Shown piece after piece: positions 1 through 10,091 of a DNA stretch of 64,000 nt (position 1 is its first letter; each line of letters opens with the position of its first letter). A program made the position numbers and the translations under genes. This DNA is from Paraburkholderia hospita (lineage in GTDB: Bacteria > Pseudomonadota > Gammaproteobacteria > Burkholderiales > Burkholderiaceae): positions 248,001 to 312,000 of the forward strand of contig NZ_CP026108.1 of NCBI RefSeq assembly GCF_002902965.1, written 5' to 3'. The notes below the pieces were generated by a model. That model was given only the letters and a program-made list of their open reading frames with translations, was not told the origin of the DNA and ran no database searches.

Positions 1-153
1 ACCCCACCGGAGGATACCATTGCCATACTTCGTCCCGACTTCATCAACGCTGCAGCTCGAGATGATGAACAGGGCGCAGCTCTCTCAGGGAAACACATTG
101 CTGGATATGCGCCAGACGACGTTGCACGGCGTCGCGGGCGATCCGTCCGATTT

Positions 154-2349
154 TCATCGTCTGGGCTCGGTCACACCGTGAACGTCTTCATTGGACGACT
201 CTTCGTCGATCGCACATAGTGGACCTCTCAACATCAGCGCGGACGGAGAGGTAGCAGCACCCAGCATCTGCTGAAGCGTCGGCGCCGTCATTTCGGGTCC
301 GATAACCTTTACCAACGCATCGATCAGTGCTATCGCCTTGTCGGTGTTTCCCGTGATGCATGCGATTTGGGAGAGCAGTTCGTTGCGGAGCGCGAGTGAC
401 TCAACGGGAAGGCATTTTCTTTGCCGCACCCCATCCGGATAGTGTGCGAAGAGCCGTCTCGCTACAAGCAACTTTTGCTTGGCCTCCGCGTGCAAACAGT
501 GGCAATGTGGCAAAGTTGCGACAAGCTGTTGCGCCAGAATCTGGCGCCCTTCGATGTCATTCTCCTTCGAGTTCTGCTGGAAGGACCGCGCAAAATTCAT
601 CGATTCTTCGACTTGTTCGCCAAACTCCGAAGCCAGTCCCCGAACATGAGGTGGAGCCGACGCCAAGGCGGTGCGCACGCTCATTTCGCTTGCGGCGACC
701 GATCCGGCGGAAAGGTTCTCCAGCGCCTCGGCTGCCTGTACGTCGCGCGTATAGCAATCCTCGATGATCCCGCAAGCGCGCACCGTGCGCACCAGATTCG
801 ACGCGGGTTCGACGCTGAGTCGCGGATTGCCATCAGGGGAAAACGCCGATTTGAAAGCGTAACGCGCATCGTCGAGTGCCTGTCCAAGTTTCGACGAGTG
901 GTCCGCCCCATTGCTAACCGTCTCGCCAGAGTGAGTTTGAAAGCGTTTCGAGAGATAACGGGCATGGCGCGCAGTGATTTCCTGCTCTTCGCCTTCAGCC
1001 TGAAGCTTCTCAAAAGCATATGCACGGGTCGATTCAGACAAGCGATATTTTGCTGCCGGACCGTTGAACTCAACGTTGATGAGCGATTTGGCTACGAGCT
1101 CGCTGACACCACTAATCGCATTTTCCACCGTCAGTTCCTTGTCACACACGACTGCGCATATTGCGTCGAGATTGAATTCGCCGCCGAATATTGCGATACG
1201 ACGGAATAACGACTTGCTGTTGGCGTTGAGTAGCGCGAAGCTCCAGTCGAAGGTCGCGCGTAAGGTTTGATGACGTGGCAACGCAGTTCGATAACCGCCC
1301 CCTAGGATCGCCATCCGGTCATCCAGTCGCCGATAGACGCCGTCTACGCCAATCGCGGCGACGCGCGTGGCCGCCAACTCGATTGCCAGCGGAATGCCGT
1401 CTAGGCGGCGGCAGATTTCGCCGACGAGTTGGATTGGAAGGTTTTCGTCGTCCACTTCTTCCTGCAACAAATTTGCTCGCGTCAGAAAGAGATTCACCGC
1501 CGAACACTTCAAAATCTCGGCATCCGTAGAATGGGGCGGAGGCACATCCAGTGCATCGACCCGGAATACCGCTTCGGGCAGAATACGCAGTGGCTCTCTG
1601 CTCGTGACGAGCACATGCAGCGCGGCGTTCGCTCCAGTCAGTGACTCGACAATTTCCGCAACGTGGCCCACGACGTGTTCGGCGTTGTCGAGCAATAGCA
1701 GCCGGCGTGTTCCGGCAAGTGCGGACGCGACATGTGAGACGTCGAACCCGGCGCCGTCGGCAGATTGCCCGCAACCTTCGAGAATTGCGGTGAGTACGGC
1801 TTTGTGCGAGCTTATTGCCGCCAACTCCACGAAACATACAACGCCGGGAAAATCTAAGGCTAGGTGGCGGGCCGCTTCTACCGCGAGACTAGTCTTACCG
1901 ATACCGCCAGCGCCGACCAGCGTCAGCACACGCGTCTCTTCTAGCGTCGCGCGGATTTGCGTCACCGCGTGATCGCGCCCAACGAGGGGCGTCTTGGGGG
2001 AGGGTAGAGGGCGTCCGGAGCGGGCATGCGAGCTAGGTCCCTTCGGCAGCGATTTTTTCTGTGGTCTTCCGACTAGCTGATACCCGCGGCCGGGCACCGT
2101 AAGGATTAGGTTTCGGTCCGGGCCGAGTATTTTGCGCAGTGCCGAAAGGTGGACCTGGATGTTGTTTTCTTCGACGATAGTTTCTGGCCAGACCTCGCTC
2201 ATCAACTCGTCCTTCGAAACGAGACGCCCCCCTGCCGACGCGACGACGGCAAGAATGTCAAAGGCGCGGGAGCCGAGATGCACGACCTCCCCGTCTCGCC
2301 ACAGGGTGCGCATTTCCAGATCGATTTTGAAGCGGCCTAGTTCGATCAT
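154..2349 (-). CDS. Winged-helix STAND-ATPase transcriptional regulator (copy A)
   Basis: A cytoplasmic DNA-binding regulator of about 731 residues. The ATG at 2349 is preferred over an upstream in-frame one because it aligns with the M-I-x-[IL]-G start of the two paralogues in this window (35016 and 49176). Residues 1-95 form an OmpR/PhoB-type winged helix (LGSRAFDIL, VSKDELM..VWP, then a recognition helix NNIQVHLSALRK). An NB-ARC/STAND ATPase follows, with Walker A GAGGIGKT near 145-153 and a Walker B-like LLLLDNAEHV. The C-terminal third is helical and diverges from the paralogues; it is about 260 residues shorter than the copy at 35016. Known family behaviour: signal-dependent, ATP-driven switching of a DNA-binding domain. 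Ligand and targets cannot be read from the sequence. The 153 bases after its stop show no recognisable gene. Confidence 0.85.
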   Translation of the reverse strand: MIELGRFKIDLEMRTLWRDGEVVHLGSRAFDILAVVASAGGRLVSKDELMSEVWPETIVEENNIQVHLSALRKILGPDRNLILTVPGRGYQLVGRPQKKSLPKGPSSHARSGRPLPSPKTPLVGRDHAVTQIRATLEETRVLTLVGAGGIGKTSLAVEAARHLALDFPGVVCFVELAAISSHKAVLTAILEGCGQSADGAGFDVSHVASALAGTRRLLLLDNAEHVVGHVAEIVESLTGANAALHVLVTSREPLRILPEAVFRVDALDVPPPHSTDAEILKCSAVNLFLTRANLLQEEVDDENLPIQLVGEICRRLDGIPLAIELAATRVAAIGVDGVYRRLDDRMAILGGGYRTALPRHQTLRATFDWSFALLNANSKSLFRRIAIFGGEFNLDAICAVVCDKELTVENAISGVSELVAKSLINVEFNGPAAKYRLSESTRAYAFEKLQAEGEEQEITARHARYLSKRFQTHSGETVSNGADHSSKLGQALDDARYAFKSAFSPDGNPRLSVEPASNLVRTVRACGIIEDCYTRDVQAAEALENLSAGSVAASEMSVRTALASAPPHVRGLASEFGEQVEESMNFARSFQQNSKENDIEGRQILAQQLVATLPHCHCLHAEAKQKLLVARRLFAHYPDGVRQRKCLPVESLALRNELLSQIACITGNTDKAIALIDALVKVIGPEMTAPTLQQMLGAATSPSALMLRGPLCAIDEESSNEDVHGVTEPRR

Positions 2350-2689
2350 GTCGTTTTCCGTTTCGGGAGCAATGAGCGTGATAGGGGATTGGTATGACGA
2401 GCCGAGTGCGCGCATTTGGCACTGAAGTGGACCTCGCGGAAGAGTGCGTCGTTACTTTGATTCCGTCATGCGGAGATATCTATATATCCGCAAACCATTA
2501 CGCAACCACCGGTATGGCCAAAAGGTGGGGCCTCCGAGCGGTCATCGTCGACGTCTTCGAAACTACCTCAGCCAATACTGCGTGTCTTGTCAGTTAGTGC
2601 GATCCTTTGTATGAAAGTCCATTCGTCAACAGTGCGGCGCTGTTCGATCGCGCCGCTAACGTATGAACAAATCTCGAAACGAGCAACGC

Positions 2690-3604
2690 TCAGCCGGTTG
2701 TCTGTCGACGCCACATGCCGGGCGGCATCCCGACCAACTGCGAAAATGTACGCGTGAAGTGGCTTTGATCGGAAAAACCGCATGTCATGGCGATTTCTGT
2801 CAGGGAAGAGTCCGAGTGTTTTAGAAGATCGCGTGCGCGATCTATACGCTGCTCTAGTAGCCATTGATGAGGTGTGCGATGCGTAGTTTCAGAAAACGCA
2901 CGGATGAAATAACTGCGCGACAGATTGCATGCGTTCGCGATCTCCTCGATGGAGACATTGCCTCGTGCCTTCGCGAGCAACATGTCTTTGGCCCGCGTCT
3001 CTTGCAAACTGGACAGCCGCCGGCTTTTGCTTTTGGACTCAGACGATGCATTACCATACCGATCTATCAGATGTGTCCCTATCATCACGCCCAACTGCTC
3101 GACAAAGAGTGGGCTGGCCTCGCTCTGGCGTTCCAGCGTAAGCGACAATATCTGCGCAAGGTGACCAAGGATCGGGTCTTTTCGGCCGGCAAGTGATGAA
3201 ACGCGCGGGGTACTCGATCCGCTTCGTTCGTAGCAGGCTGTCGTCATGAAAGCCTGCGGCAACTCCATCAGCACGAAATCGAAACCGCGGCGCAGCTCGG
3301 CTCGGTAGTCGTCAGCGAAGTCACGTATGTAGATCGAGTCTTTTTCGAAGTCATGCGATGTCCATCTGTGTCCAGACAAAATGCGTCGGCTGTGGCCGCT
3401 TCTCAGCGATACGCCGACAAGGAGGCCGCGATCGGAGGCGGGCATATTAACCGCACTCGTCATGCCGTCTCGTGTGCACTTGCGATAGAACTTGAACTCA
3501 CCCGCGTCGAGTTCGAGATCTTTGTATAGCTGGCTCGACAAGCATCCTAGTGAGTCTTTCGGCCGTACTGCTATCGCGGAGGAAGCTTGGTTATCGTTGA
3601 ACAT
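2690..3604 (-). CDS. AraC-family transcriptional regulator
   Basis: 304 residues. The C-terminal 100 residues carry the two AraC helix-turn-helix units: SIEEIANACNLSRSYFIRAF, then LTEIAMTCGFSDQSHFTRTF followed by the typical G-x-x-P ending (VGMPPGMWRR). The N-terminal 180 residues are a variable effector or dimerisation region without a motif I recognise. The gene stands alone between the STAND regulator and an empty stretch, so its target is not evident. A likely -10 (TAGATT/TATCT region) lies about 45 bases upstream on the minus strand, next to an AT-rich patch at 3660-3690. Confidence 0.9.
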   Translation of the reverse strand: MFNDNQASSAIAVRPKDSLGCLSSQLYKDLELDAGEFKFYRKCTRDGMTSAVNMPASDRGLLVGVSLRSGHSRRILSGHRWTSHDFEKDSIYIRDFADDYRAELRRGFDFVLMELPQAFMTTACYERSGSSTPRVSSLAGRKDPILGHLAQILSLTLERQSEASPLFVEQLGVMIGTHLIDRYGNASSESKSKSRRLSSLQETRAKDMLLAKARGNVSIEEIANACNLSRSYFIRAFSETTHRTPHQWLLEQRIDRARDLLKHSDSSLTEIAMTCGFSDQSHFTRTFSQLVGMPPGMWRRQTTG

Positions 3605-4805
3605 GATTTATCACCTGGGTTCGTCGCGCTGCGGTTCCGTTGCCAGATAATCTAGCCGAAAATTAAGAGATTTAAATATCAATCACTTTGGTGTAACTGG
3701 TATGAAAATTCGAACGCGTAGGGGTAAGTGCTTCAGTAACGCGGAAATATATGGTGTTTTTTGTGCTGATGTGGCGACCACTGAGAACTAGACGAGCGAC
3801 TTGGTCGTGTGCATAGGGACTTTCCGCCAGGTGGTCTGCACACGGCGCGATTTTTTCTTTACGGGAACCATAAGCAATTCTCTCGATTTGTGTGCGATAG
3901 CGTGCGGTGGCGCTCGCTTTGGCGTCCCCGTTATTGAGAATGGCGGGCATTCTCAGTGCAACCGTGATTAAGGGGCACTCGCCGCTCGCTGTGAATGACC
4001 GGGAAACGCATGTGTGGCGAAAGTCCCGTCCACGATCACTTCGATCTCGTTCGAATGAGCCGGAGTCAGTTCGCGCCCGATGAGGGAGCGATACGGTCGA
4101 CGCAGAGATCGCCGCTGCCCCGACAAGCGCCTCGATACGTTCATCCAGATAGCCTGTTCGTTAGGTAGAGCGATCAGGTGGATGTTTGTTCTGACGCTTC
4201 CTGTCATCGGCTATCGCAGAACTGTATCGTTACCAGGTGTGGGAAAGCACATGTTGCTCAAGGTCGCAGGACCACGTGAATGCGTCGTCAACGGATGGAG
4301 ACTAGTACCTTGCGTTATGTGGACCTGTGTATCGCGTGCCAGCAGCTTGCGCATCCCGCGCGTCGACTTCGAACTGCCGCCCTGACAAACAGGTGATCGG
4401 CTTGCCGTTATCCCAGTCGTTGAAAATATAGGCGCTTAGTCTCTGGTTCTTACCTAGTTCACCATATGACCTTCTCCATACCGTGGACGAGGGGAGTCGG
4501 CAGCGTGCGGATGGCGCTGGGGCGGCGGCCATCGCGACGGTCGATGCGATCATGGCCCCACTCGCAGCGCCGATGCTGCAACGATGAGTAGCTTCCGTGC
4601 GATTCCCAGAGCGAATTCCGTAGGTGTTAGTAAATTTTATCTTCAGGCCTCTCCGCGTAGCGGCGTGCGACGTCACGTCAGAGGATTGAATCGTACGACG
4701 CCGATCTCTGTGTTGGACTTAATAATGCTGAGATTATCTGAAATGTGAATTCAATCCGGGCTAGAGTATCATGCGCCTCGCCGGATGCACTAGCGACCCG
4801 AAACG
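3605..4805. other. 1.2-kb stretch without a convincing gene
   Basis: Several open frames exist (for example 4302-4676 on the minus strand, with an alanine-rich hydrophobic stretch followed by SAYIFNDWDNGKPIT), but none has a family I recognise and codon use is mixed. An AT-rich patch at 3660-3690 probably belongs to the AraC promoter. The most likely reading is intergenic DNA with decayed coding sequence. Confidence 0.4.
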
Positions 4806-5939
4806 TCAATGCGACGGGTAACCAAGCCCGAACGATTGGGCAAGCCGCGGCCCCTTCAGAAGCAGCGGTTCAACTGCGCTACGACGCCTGACCGCCCAGT
4901 CGGCGAGCACCTGTACGACGTCTGTCGTAACGGTAGATAGTGCTTGTGCGAGGCTCACGGCATCGTCGGCTGCTTTGGAGGTGCCGGAACCTGTGTGAGG
5001 GCGCAGCGTGCAGGCGGCGTCGCCTACCAGCGCGACACGCCCTTTGGCAAAAGACGGGCTTAGGGCGTCGGAGATGGCTTGCAGAAAGGGAGCATTTGTC
5101 GCGGTGACGAGCTGCGACAAAGTGCGTGGGAGTCGCTCGAGCGCCGCTCGATGCAAGTACGCAATCGACGGCTCAGACAGCTCGCCCGGAGCAACCGATG
5201 CGTGCCGCCGCCGGCCGTCGCGGCCGGTCAGAAACATTCTGATCGACGATTCGTCCGGTTCGTTCCTGTACCAGAGCCAATTGAACCGGCGCGTGCCGGT
5301 TTCTAGCGAGCCGTCCAGCGCGGGAATCAGAAACGTCATGAATAGTTCGGCTTTCGAACGATAGAGCGTCATGTTCTCGATCAGATCCGCGACCTGATTA
5401 CGCCCAAAAATGTTTTCGCTGACCACGCCGCGCCATGCGAGGTACCCCGCATACGAGGGAAAGCTACCGGGGAACAGCATCGAGCGAAGCCACGAGCCGG
5501 TCCCGTCGGCGACGATCAACACGTCGGCGCGAACCGCTGATGAACTGTGGTCGAAGTGGATATCGAAGCCGTCCTCATCTTCGGTCACGCGCGCGACGTG
5601 GTGCCCATAGTGAATCGCGTTGGGTGACAGCATGCTGCACAGCGACCGGTAGACAGCGTCCCACGATGAAAATGGCAGCAGTTCGGGGTCGTCGCGAATC
5701 ACATGGCCATCGATGTCAATCCAGCGTCGTCGGTGTGTGGGTACCGCAAGCATTGCGCGGGTACGTTGGCCGTGCTCTTCGAGAAAGTGCAGCATCTGTC
5801 GAAGAACCACAACACCGCCGCCGCGGCCCCGAAGCGGAGTGGCGGAGCGCTCGTAGACATGCACATCGTGACCCGTGCACGTCAGCGTCAATGCACATGC
5901 AAGACCTGCTATCGATCCGCCCGCGATCGCAATTTTCAT
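4806..5939 (-). CDS. FAD-dependent aromatic-type monooxygenase
   Basis: 377 residues of the PheA/TfdB or UbiH-like flavoprotein hydroxylase fold. The N-terminus has the dinucleotide-binding signature (IAIAGGSIAGLACAL), the middle has the DG-type motif (LIVADGTGSWLR), and the C-terminal part has the FAD ribityl-binding GD motif (GRVALVGDAACTLRPHTGSG). Members hydroxylate aromatic or cyclic substrates with NAD(P)H and O2. This is the last gene of the minus-strand operon that begins with the OYE-type reductase at 11246, 26 bases after the Mo-subunit gene, so it probably works on the same compound series. It is a paralogue of the monooxygenase at 12653 (both share GY-[LV]-AWRG). Substrate unknown. 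Confidence 0.88.
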   Translation of the reverse strand: MKIAIAGGSIAGLACALTLTCTGHDVHVYERSATPLRGRGGGVVVLRQMLHFLEEHGQRTRAMLAVPTHRRRWIDIDGHVIRDDPELLPFSSWDAVYRSLCSMLSPNAIHYGHHVARVTEDEDGFDIHFDHSSSAVRADVLIVADGTGSWLRSMLFPGSFPSYAGYLAWRGVVSENIFGRNQVADLIENMTLYRSKAELFMTFLIPALDGSLETGTRRFNWLWYRNEPDESSIRMFLTGRDGRRRHASVAPGELSEPSIAYLHRAALERLPRTLSQLVTATNAPFLQAISDALSPSFAKGRVALVGDAACTLRPHTGSGTSKAADDAVSLAQALSTVTTDVVQVLADWAVRRRSAVEPLLLKGPRLAQSFGLGYPSH

Positions 5940-5965
5940 AGTACTGGTAACCTCATCGTGATTCT

Positions 5966-8230
5966 CTATGCGTCGATCTGCCGACGCAGATTGTCGCCGC
6001 CCAATGGCATGTCGCGCAGGCGCTTGCCGGTCGCATTAAACAGAGCATTGCCTATCGCGCCGGCGGTCGGTCCCATCGAAGCTTCGGCGGCTCCAAGGAA
6101 TGGCGCTCCCGGGCGATTAATCAGATGTACGTTCAGGCTGTGCGGAACCGCGGAGAACCGCAGGATCGGGTAACTGCTCCAATCGAAGCTTCGGATTCTC
6201 GATGTGTCGAACATTAACTCTTCGTAAAGTGTCCAGCTTGCGGATTGAATAACGCCGCCTTCGATCTGGTTGCGGATGCCGTCCGGGTTGACGATCTGGC
6301 CTGAGTCCACCGCGACCTCGGCGTGTTCGAGAATGACCTGGCCGGTCTCGCGTACCACAGAGATTTCAACGGCGATCGCGACGTAGGCCATCAGGTTCTT
6401 GTACTTGCCGAACGCGAAGCCGACGCCATGATTCTTCTTGCGAGGCGTACGCGGCCATCCGAACTTCTCGGCGGCGAGAAGGATGACGTCACGGGCACGC
6501 GGATCCTGCATGTGCTTGAGCCGGAAGGCGACCGGGTCGGCGCCAGCAGCAGCACTCAACTCGTCCATAAAAGATTCGATCGAGAAGACGTTCATATGCG
6601 CGCCGAGTGAGCGCATCGCCGATGTCGGCAATGGCATGGTCGGTGAGAAATTGTTCATCACGTGCACGTTTGGCAACGCGTACAACGGGATCGCGTTGCG
6701 GTCGCCGCCTCCTTCGGGCTGAACCATTGGCACCGACTTCGCGGGCACGAACGGTATCTCCAGCATTTGCGCTGGAATAAGCCGGCCAGCGTTCACGATC
6801 CGCTCGTTGTGCGAACTGCTCCACAGCGCGTAATCCCAGTCGACGATGCTGTTGGTGGCGTCGAGTGAAGCCTCCACCTCGGTGACCATCGCGGGCGTGT
6901 AGTGGTCCCACGTATTCTCCTGTTCGCGCATCCATTGGACGCGAACCGGCCGGCCCGCCATTTCGTGCGCGATCAACGCGGCATGCGCGGCGGCGTCATC
7001 CGCACCATTGTGCCCGTAGCATCCCGATCCCTCTACGTGAATGCAGCGCACTTTCTCCTTCTGCAGCGACAGCATTTCGGCGAGCCCGTCGCGTAGCGGA
7101 TAGACGCCTTGCGAGTGAGTCCAGACGGTCATCGTGCCGTCCTTGAACTGTGCGACCGAACAGGAGGGGCCGATCGAGCCGTGCAGCATATAACGCTTGG
7201 TGTACTTTGCACTTAGTGTCTTCAGCACCGTGCCCGCTGCATTGCGCGTGTTCGCAATCTCGATGTGTTCGGTAGCGATCTGCTTCAGGTCGCGGTGCAC
7301 GGTAGCGGGGTCGGGCAGCGCACGTCCGGCGCTCCACCGGCTTCCGGCAGCCAGCGCGCGTTGCGCCTGCACCGCCTGCCATTCGCTTTTGGCGACCACA
7401 GCCAGCATGCTGCCGTTCCTGACCACCTTGACGACGCCCGGCATCCTTAGAATATCGGGCGTATTGGTTTGCATTAACTTCGCCTCGAAGACTGGGGGCA
7501 TCACCACACGCGCGTGCAGCATGTCGGGCATGAACATGTCCTGGACATAGCTCGCGCCACCGGTCACTTTAGCCGGGATGTCCAATCGCGGCAAAGACGT
7601 GCCGATCGTCACAAAGGTCGCAGGGTCTTTCAGCGGCGATACTGGCTTGGCAATGCGATGTAGATCGACGGCGTCGATCGCTTGGCCGTATGTCATCGTG
7701 CGTCCGTCAGGCGCCTTGATGATCCCGTCGTGCACGCTCAGCGCGCCGCTAGCGACGCCGAAATGTCTTGCCGCTGCGTCGACGAGAAGCTCCCGGACCT
7801 GGGCGGCTGCGTTTAGCAACGCGCTGCCGCTGTCGGCAATCGTGTGGCTGCCCGCAGTGAGTCCTTCGTCTGGCGACGCACCGGTATCGGCGCTGAGAAA
7901 GGTGATCAGCGCGGGCGTCATGGCAAGTTCTTCTGCCGCGATCTGTAGCAGCGCGGTGCGCACGCCGGTACCCAATTCGACTTTCCCGGTGTAGACGGTG
8001 ACCTTTCCCGCTGGATCGATTTTGATCCATGCGTCTAGGAACGGATTGGTTTTCAGGCTGCCCGCGAGTGCCTCGGTCGCTTTGGACACGTGTACGGCGG
8101 CACCTTCGTCTGCGATTACCATCTGAGCCATCGCCTTGGCACCGGGGAACATGCTAAAGCTGACTACAAGTGCGCCAGACGCCAGCAAGCGGCGGCGTCC
8201 CTCATTGATATTCTCAGATTCGTCGCTCAT
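5966..8230 (-). CDS. Molybdopterin-binding large subunit of a xanthine-oxidase-family dehydrogenase (IorB-like)
   Basis: 754 residues. The N-terminus has a twin-arginine signal (GRRRLLASG followed by a hydrophobic stretch and AMA), so the folded, cofactor-loaded enzyme is expected to be exported. The body matches the isoquinoline 1-oxidoreductase beta-like branch. The conserved glutamate near the C-terminus that acts as catalytic base is in the GAAEASMGPTAGAIGNA region. Together with the 2Fe-2S subunit (overlapping start/stop, 4 bases) and the cytochrome c next door it should form an alpha-beta-gamma hydroxylase or aldehyde dehydrogenase passing electrons to the respiratory chain. The substrate (aldehyde or N-heterocycle) cannot be told from sequence. 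Confidence 0.92.
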   Translation of the reverse strand: MSDESENINEGRRRLLASGALVVSFSMFPGAKAMAQMVIADEGAAVHVSKATEALAGSLKTNPFLDAWIKIDPAGKVTVYTGKVELGTGVRTALLQIAAEELAMTPALITFLSADTGASPDEGLTAGSHTIADSGSALLNAAAQVRELLVDAAARHFGVASGALSVHDGIIKAPDGRTMTYGQAIDAVDLHRIAKPVSPLKDPATFVTIGTSLPRLDIPAKVTGGASYVQDMFMPDMLHARVVMPPVFEAKLMQTNTPDILRMPGVVKVVRNGSMLAVVAKSEWQAVQAQRALAAGSRWSAGRALPDPATVHRDLKQIATEHIEIANTRNAAGTVLKTLSAKYTKRYMLHGSIGPSCSVAQFKDGTMTVWTHSQGVYPLRDGLAEMLSLQKEKVRCIHVEGSGCYGHNGADDAAAHAALIAHEMAGRPVRVQWMREQENTWDHYTPAMVTEVEASLDATNSIVDWDYALWSSSHNERIVNAGRLIPAQMLEIPFVPAKSVPMVQPEGGGDRNAIPLYALPNVHVMNNFSPTMPLPTSAMRSLGAHMNVFSIESFMDELSAAAGADPVAFRLKHMQDPRARDVILLAAEKFGWPRTPRKKNHGVGFAFGKYKNLMAYVAIAVEISVVRETGQVILEHAEVAVDSGQIVNPDGIRNQIEGGVIQSASWTLYEELMFDTSRIRSFDWSSYPILRFSAVPHSLNVHLINRPGAPFLGAAEASMGPTAGAIGNALFNATGKRLRDMPLGGDNLRRQIDA

Positions 8231-8739
8231 AGCGTGCCTCCATGGCTCTCAGCACCGTGAGGTTGCGCTGGCGCAGTGTCGTTCGCCGGCATGTGAGCGA
8301 CTTCGCGGATCGCGGCGAGAATGCGCATGTGGGTGCCGCAACGGCACAGATTCGGTTCCATGTGCTCGCGCAATTCACGCTCACTGGGCCGAGGACTGCG
8401 ATCGAGCAGCGCTTGCGCGCGCATGATCATGCCTGCGATGCAATAACCGCACTGCGCAGCCTGGTGCTTGATGAAGGACTTCTGCAGCGCCCCCGGATGC
8501 TCAGCCGTGCCGAGGCTCTCGATCGTACGCACAGGGCGAATGCCAATCGAGGATACGGGAATCAGGCACGAGAAGGCGGCCTGGTCGCCTAAGATCACCG
8601 TGCACGCCCCGCATTGTCCAAGCCCGCATCCGAATTTTGCGCCATGGAGATGCAAGTCATTTCGCAGCGCGTAGAGCAGCGGGGTCGACGGATCGATGTC
8701 GAGCGCGTGTTGCACGCCATTAACGGTTAGAGTGATCAT
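8227..8739 (-). CDS. 2Fe-2S small subunit of the Mo-hydroxylase (IorA-like)
   Basis: 170 residues with the two clusters expected of this family: a plant-type ferredoxin domain (CGLGQCGACTVILG) and a helical domain with the second pair of cysteine motifs (CGYCIAGM and CRCG). It transfers electrons from the molybdenum centre to the cytochrome subunit. It has no signal peptide of its own and presumably travels with the Tat-dependent large subunit. It overlaps the large subunit by 4 bases and the cytochrome gene by 4 bases, which indicates translational coupling. Confidence 0.94.
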   Translation of the reverse strand: MITLTVNGVQHALDIDPSTPLLYALRNDLHLHGAKFGCGLGQCGACTVILGDQAAFSCLIPVSSIGIRPVRTIESLGTAEHPGALQKSFIKHQAAQCGYCIAGMIMRAQALLDRSPRPSERELREHMEPNLCRCGTHMRILAAIREVAHMPANDTAPAQPHGAESHGGTL

Positions 8740-10016
8740 CGCGCGTTGTTCTCCTTTCTGACCTTGTCAGCCATCGCTTCGACGTCGGTCCACGGGCCTC
8801 GCTGCGAATAAGTCGCGCGAATGTAGGACGCGAGATCGGCGATCTGTTGGTCGTTGTAGATCTGGCTGAAGGCGGGCATATAGTTCATGCTGTCTTCGCC
8901 ATGCCAGCCGTTGCCGCTCAACATCATCTGGATCGCGTTGCGTGGCGAAGCGGCGTTCACCGCCGTGCTGAAGGCGAGCGTCGGGCGTTCGCCGATCGAT
9001 TGCATCGGCGCCTTTGGGCCGTGGCATTGCGCACAGGACGCGGCGAACAGAATCGCGCCGCGTTGCGCTTCGGTCGAAGTGTTGCTCTCAGCGGAGACAT
9101 TCGTAGCGGCCACTGGTCGCGGCTTCTGGATCGACAGCAGGTAAGTGGCGATCGCCTGCACGTCCTCTTCGGGCACGGTCGCGAGATCGCGCGTGACCGG
9201 CAGCATTGGGCCGGCGGCCGCGCCATGCTCACTGGTTCGGCCGGTGCGCAGATACGTGACGAGCTGCTCTTTGGTCCACGGTTTCGGCGCGGCGCCGAGC
9301 GCGTTGAGAGCAGGCGCTTCCCAACCGTCGACGATGCCGCCGTCGAAAGCATGCCCCGACTTTTCGCCGCCGATCAGATTGAGCGGCGAATGGCACGACG
9401 CGCAGTGACCGAGCCCATCCGCCAGCAGTTTGCCGCGGTTCCATTCGGCATCTTTCGACGCTTCCGGCTGTTGTGCGCCGGGATGCAGAAACAGCACATT
9501 CCAGAACGCCAGCAAGGGGCGGAAATTCAGCGGGAAAATCAGCTTGTTGGCGGGCGCGGTCGCTTCGACAGGATCACGTGTCATCAGATACGCATAAGCC
9601 GCGGCGATATCGCCATCCGACATGCGTGTGAAGTGGATATACGGAAACGCCGGATAGAGCAGATGTCCGTCGCGCGCCACACCGTACCGCACCGCGCGTG
9701 TGAAGGCTTCGAGCGACCAGCTGCCGATGCCCGTCTCCACGTCCGGGGTTATGTTCGTTGCGTAGATCGTGCCGAACGGCGTGGCGAGCGGCAGGCCGCC
9801 CGCGAACGGCTTGCCGCCTTTCGCCGTATGACACACGATGCAGTCGCCGAGCGCGACGACGCGTGCGCCCGCGAGCCGCGTCTGCGCGTCGAGCGACGTC
9901 GGCGCCGGCGGACTGACCGGCGCGATGGCGGGTCGCCACATTAGCAGAAAGGCGGCGATCGCCACGGCCACGACCACCACGCCGCCTCCCACCAGCAATC
10001 TAGACTTGCGAGTCAT
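8736..10016 (-). CDS. Membrane-anchored triheme cytochrome c subunit
   Basis: 426 residues from the ATG at 10016, chosen because it gives a compact start (MTRKSR) directly before one hydrophobic N-terminal anchor (LLVGGGVVVVAVAIAAFLLMW). Three c-type heme sites are visible: CIVCH, CASCH and CAQCH. The architecture matches the cytochrome subunits of membrane-bound alcohol and aldehyde dehydrogenases. In the periplasm it should accept electrons from the 2Fe-2S/Mo subunits encoded downstream and pass them to ubiquinone or a terminal oxidase. It is a paralogue of the cytochrome at 43953 (shared CHTAKxGKPFAGGLPL). Confidence 0.93.
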   Translation of the reverse strand: MTRKSRLLVGGGVVVVAVAIAAFLLMWRPAIAPVSPPAPTSLDAQTRLAGARVVALGDCIVCHTAKGGKPFAGGLPLATPFGTIYATNITPDVETGIGSWSLEAFTRAVRYGVARDGHLLYPAFPYIHFTRMSDGDIAAAYAYLMTRDPVEATAPANKLIFPLNFRPLLAFWNVLFLHPGAQQPEASKDAEWNRGKLLADGLGHCASCHSPLNLIGGEKSGHAFDGGIVDGWEAPALNALGAAPKPWTKEQLVTYLRTGRTSEHGAAAGPMLPVTRDLATVPEEDVQAIATYLLSIQKPRPVAATNVSAESNTSTEAQRGAILFAASCAQCHGPKAPMQSIGERPTLAFSTAVNAASPRNAIQMMLSGNGWHGEDSMNYMPAFSQIYNDQQIADLASYIRATYSQRGPWTDVEAMADKVRKENNAR

Positions 10017-10091
10017 GCGCGCACCTGTCAGGGGTGAGTCGAGTGGAGGAGACGGCTCGCGGCGCGCCATGCGTTCGAGCGGCGGTCTGCA

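Noticed and set aside
3663..3680. TTAAG near the AraC promoter
   Set aside because: Second box 9 bp away and no matching -10 on that strand.
8847..9944. 365-codon plus-strand frame opposite the cytochrome gene
   Set aside because: Arg-rich shadow without motifs; three heme sites on the minus strand prove the other strand is coding.
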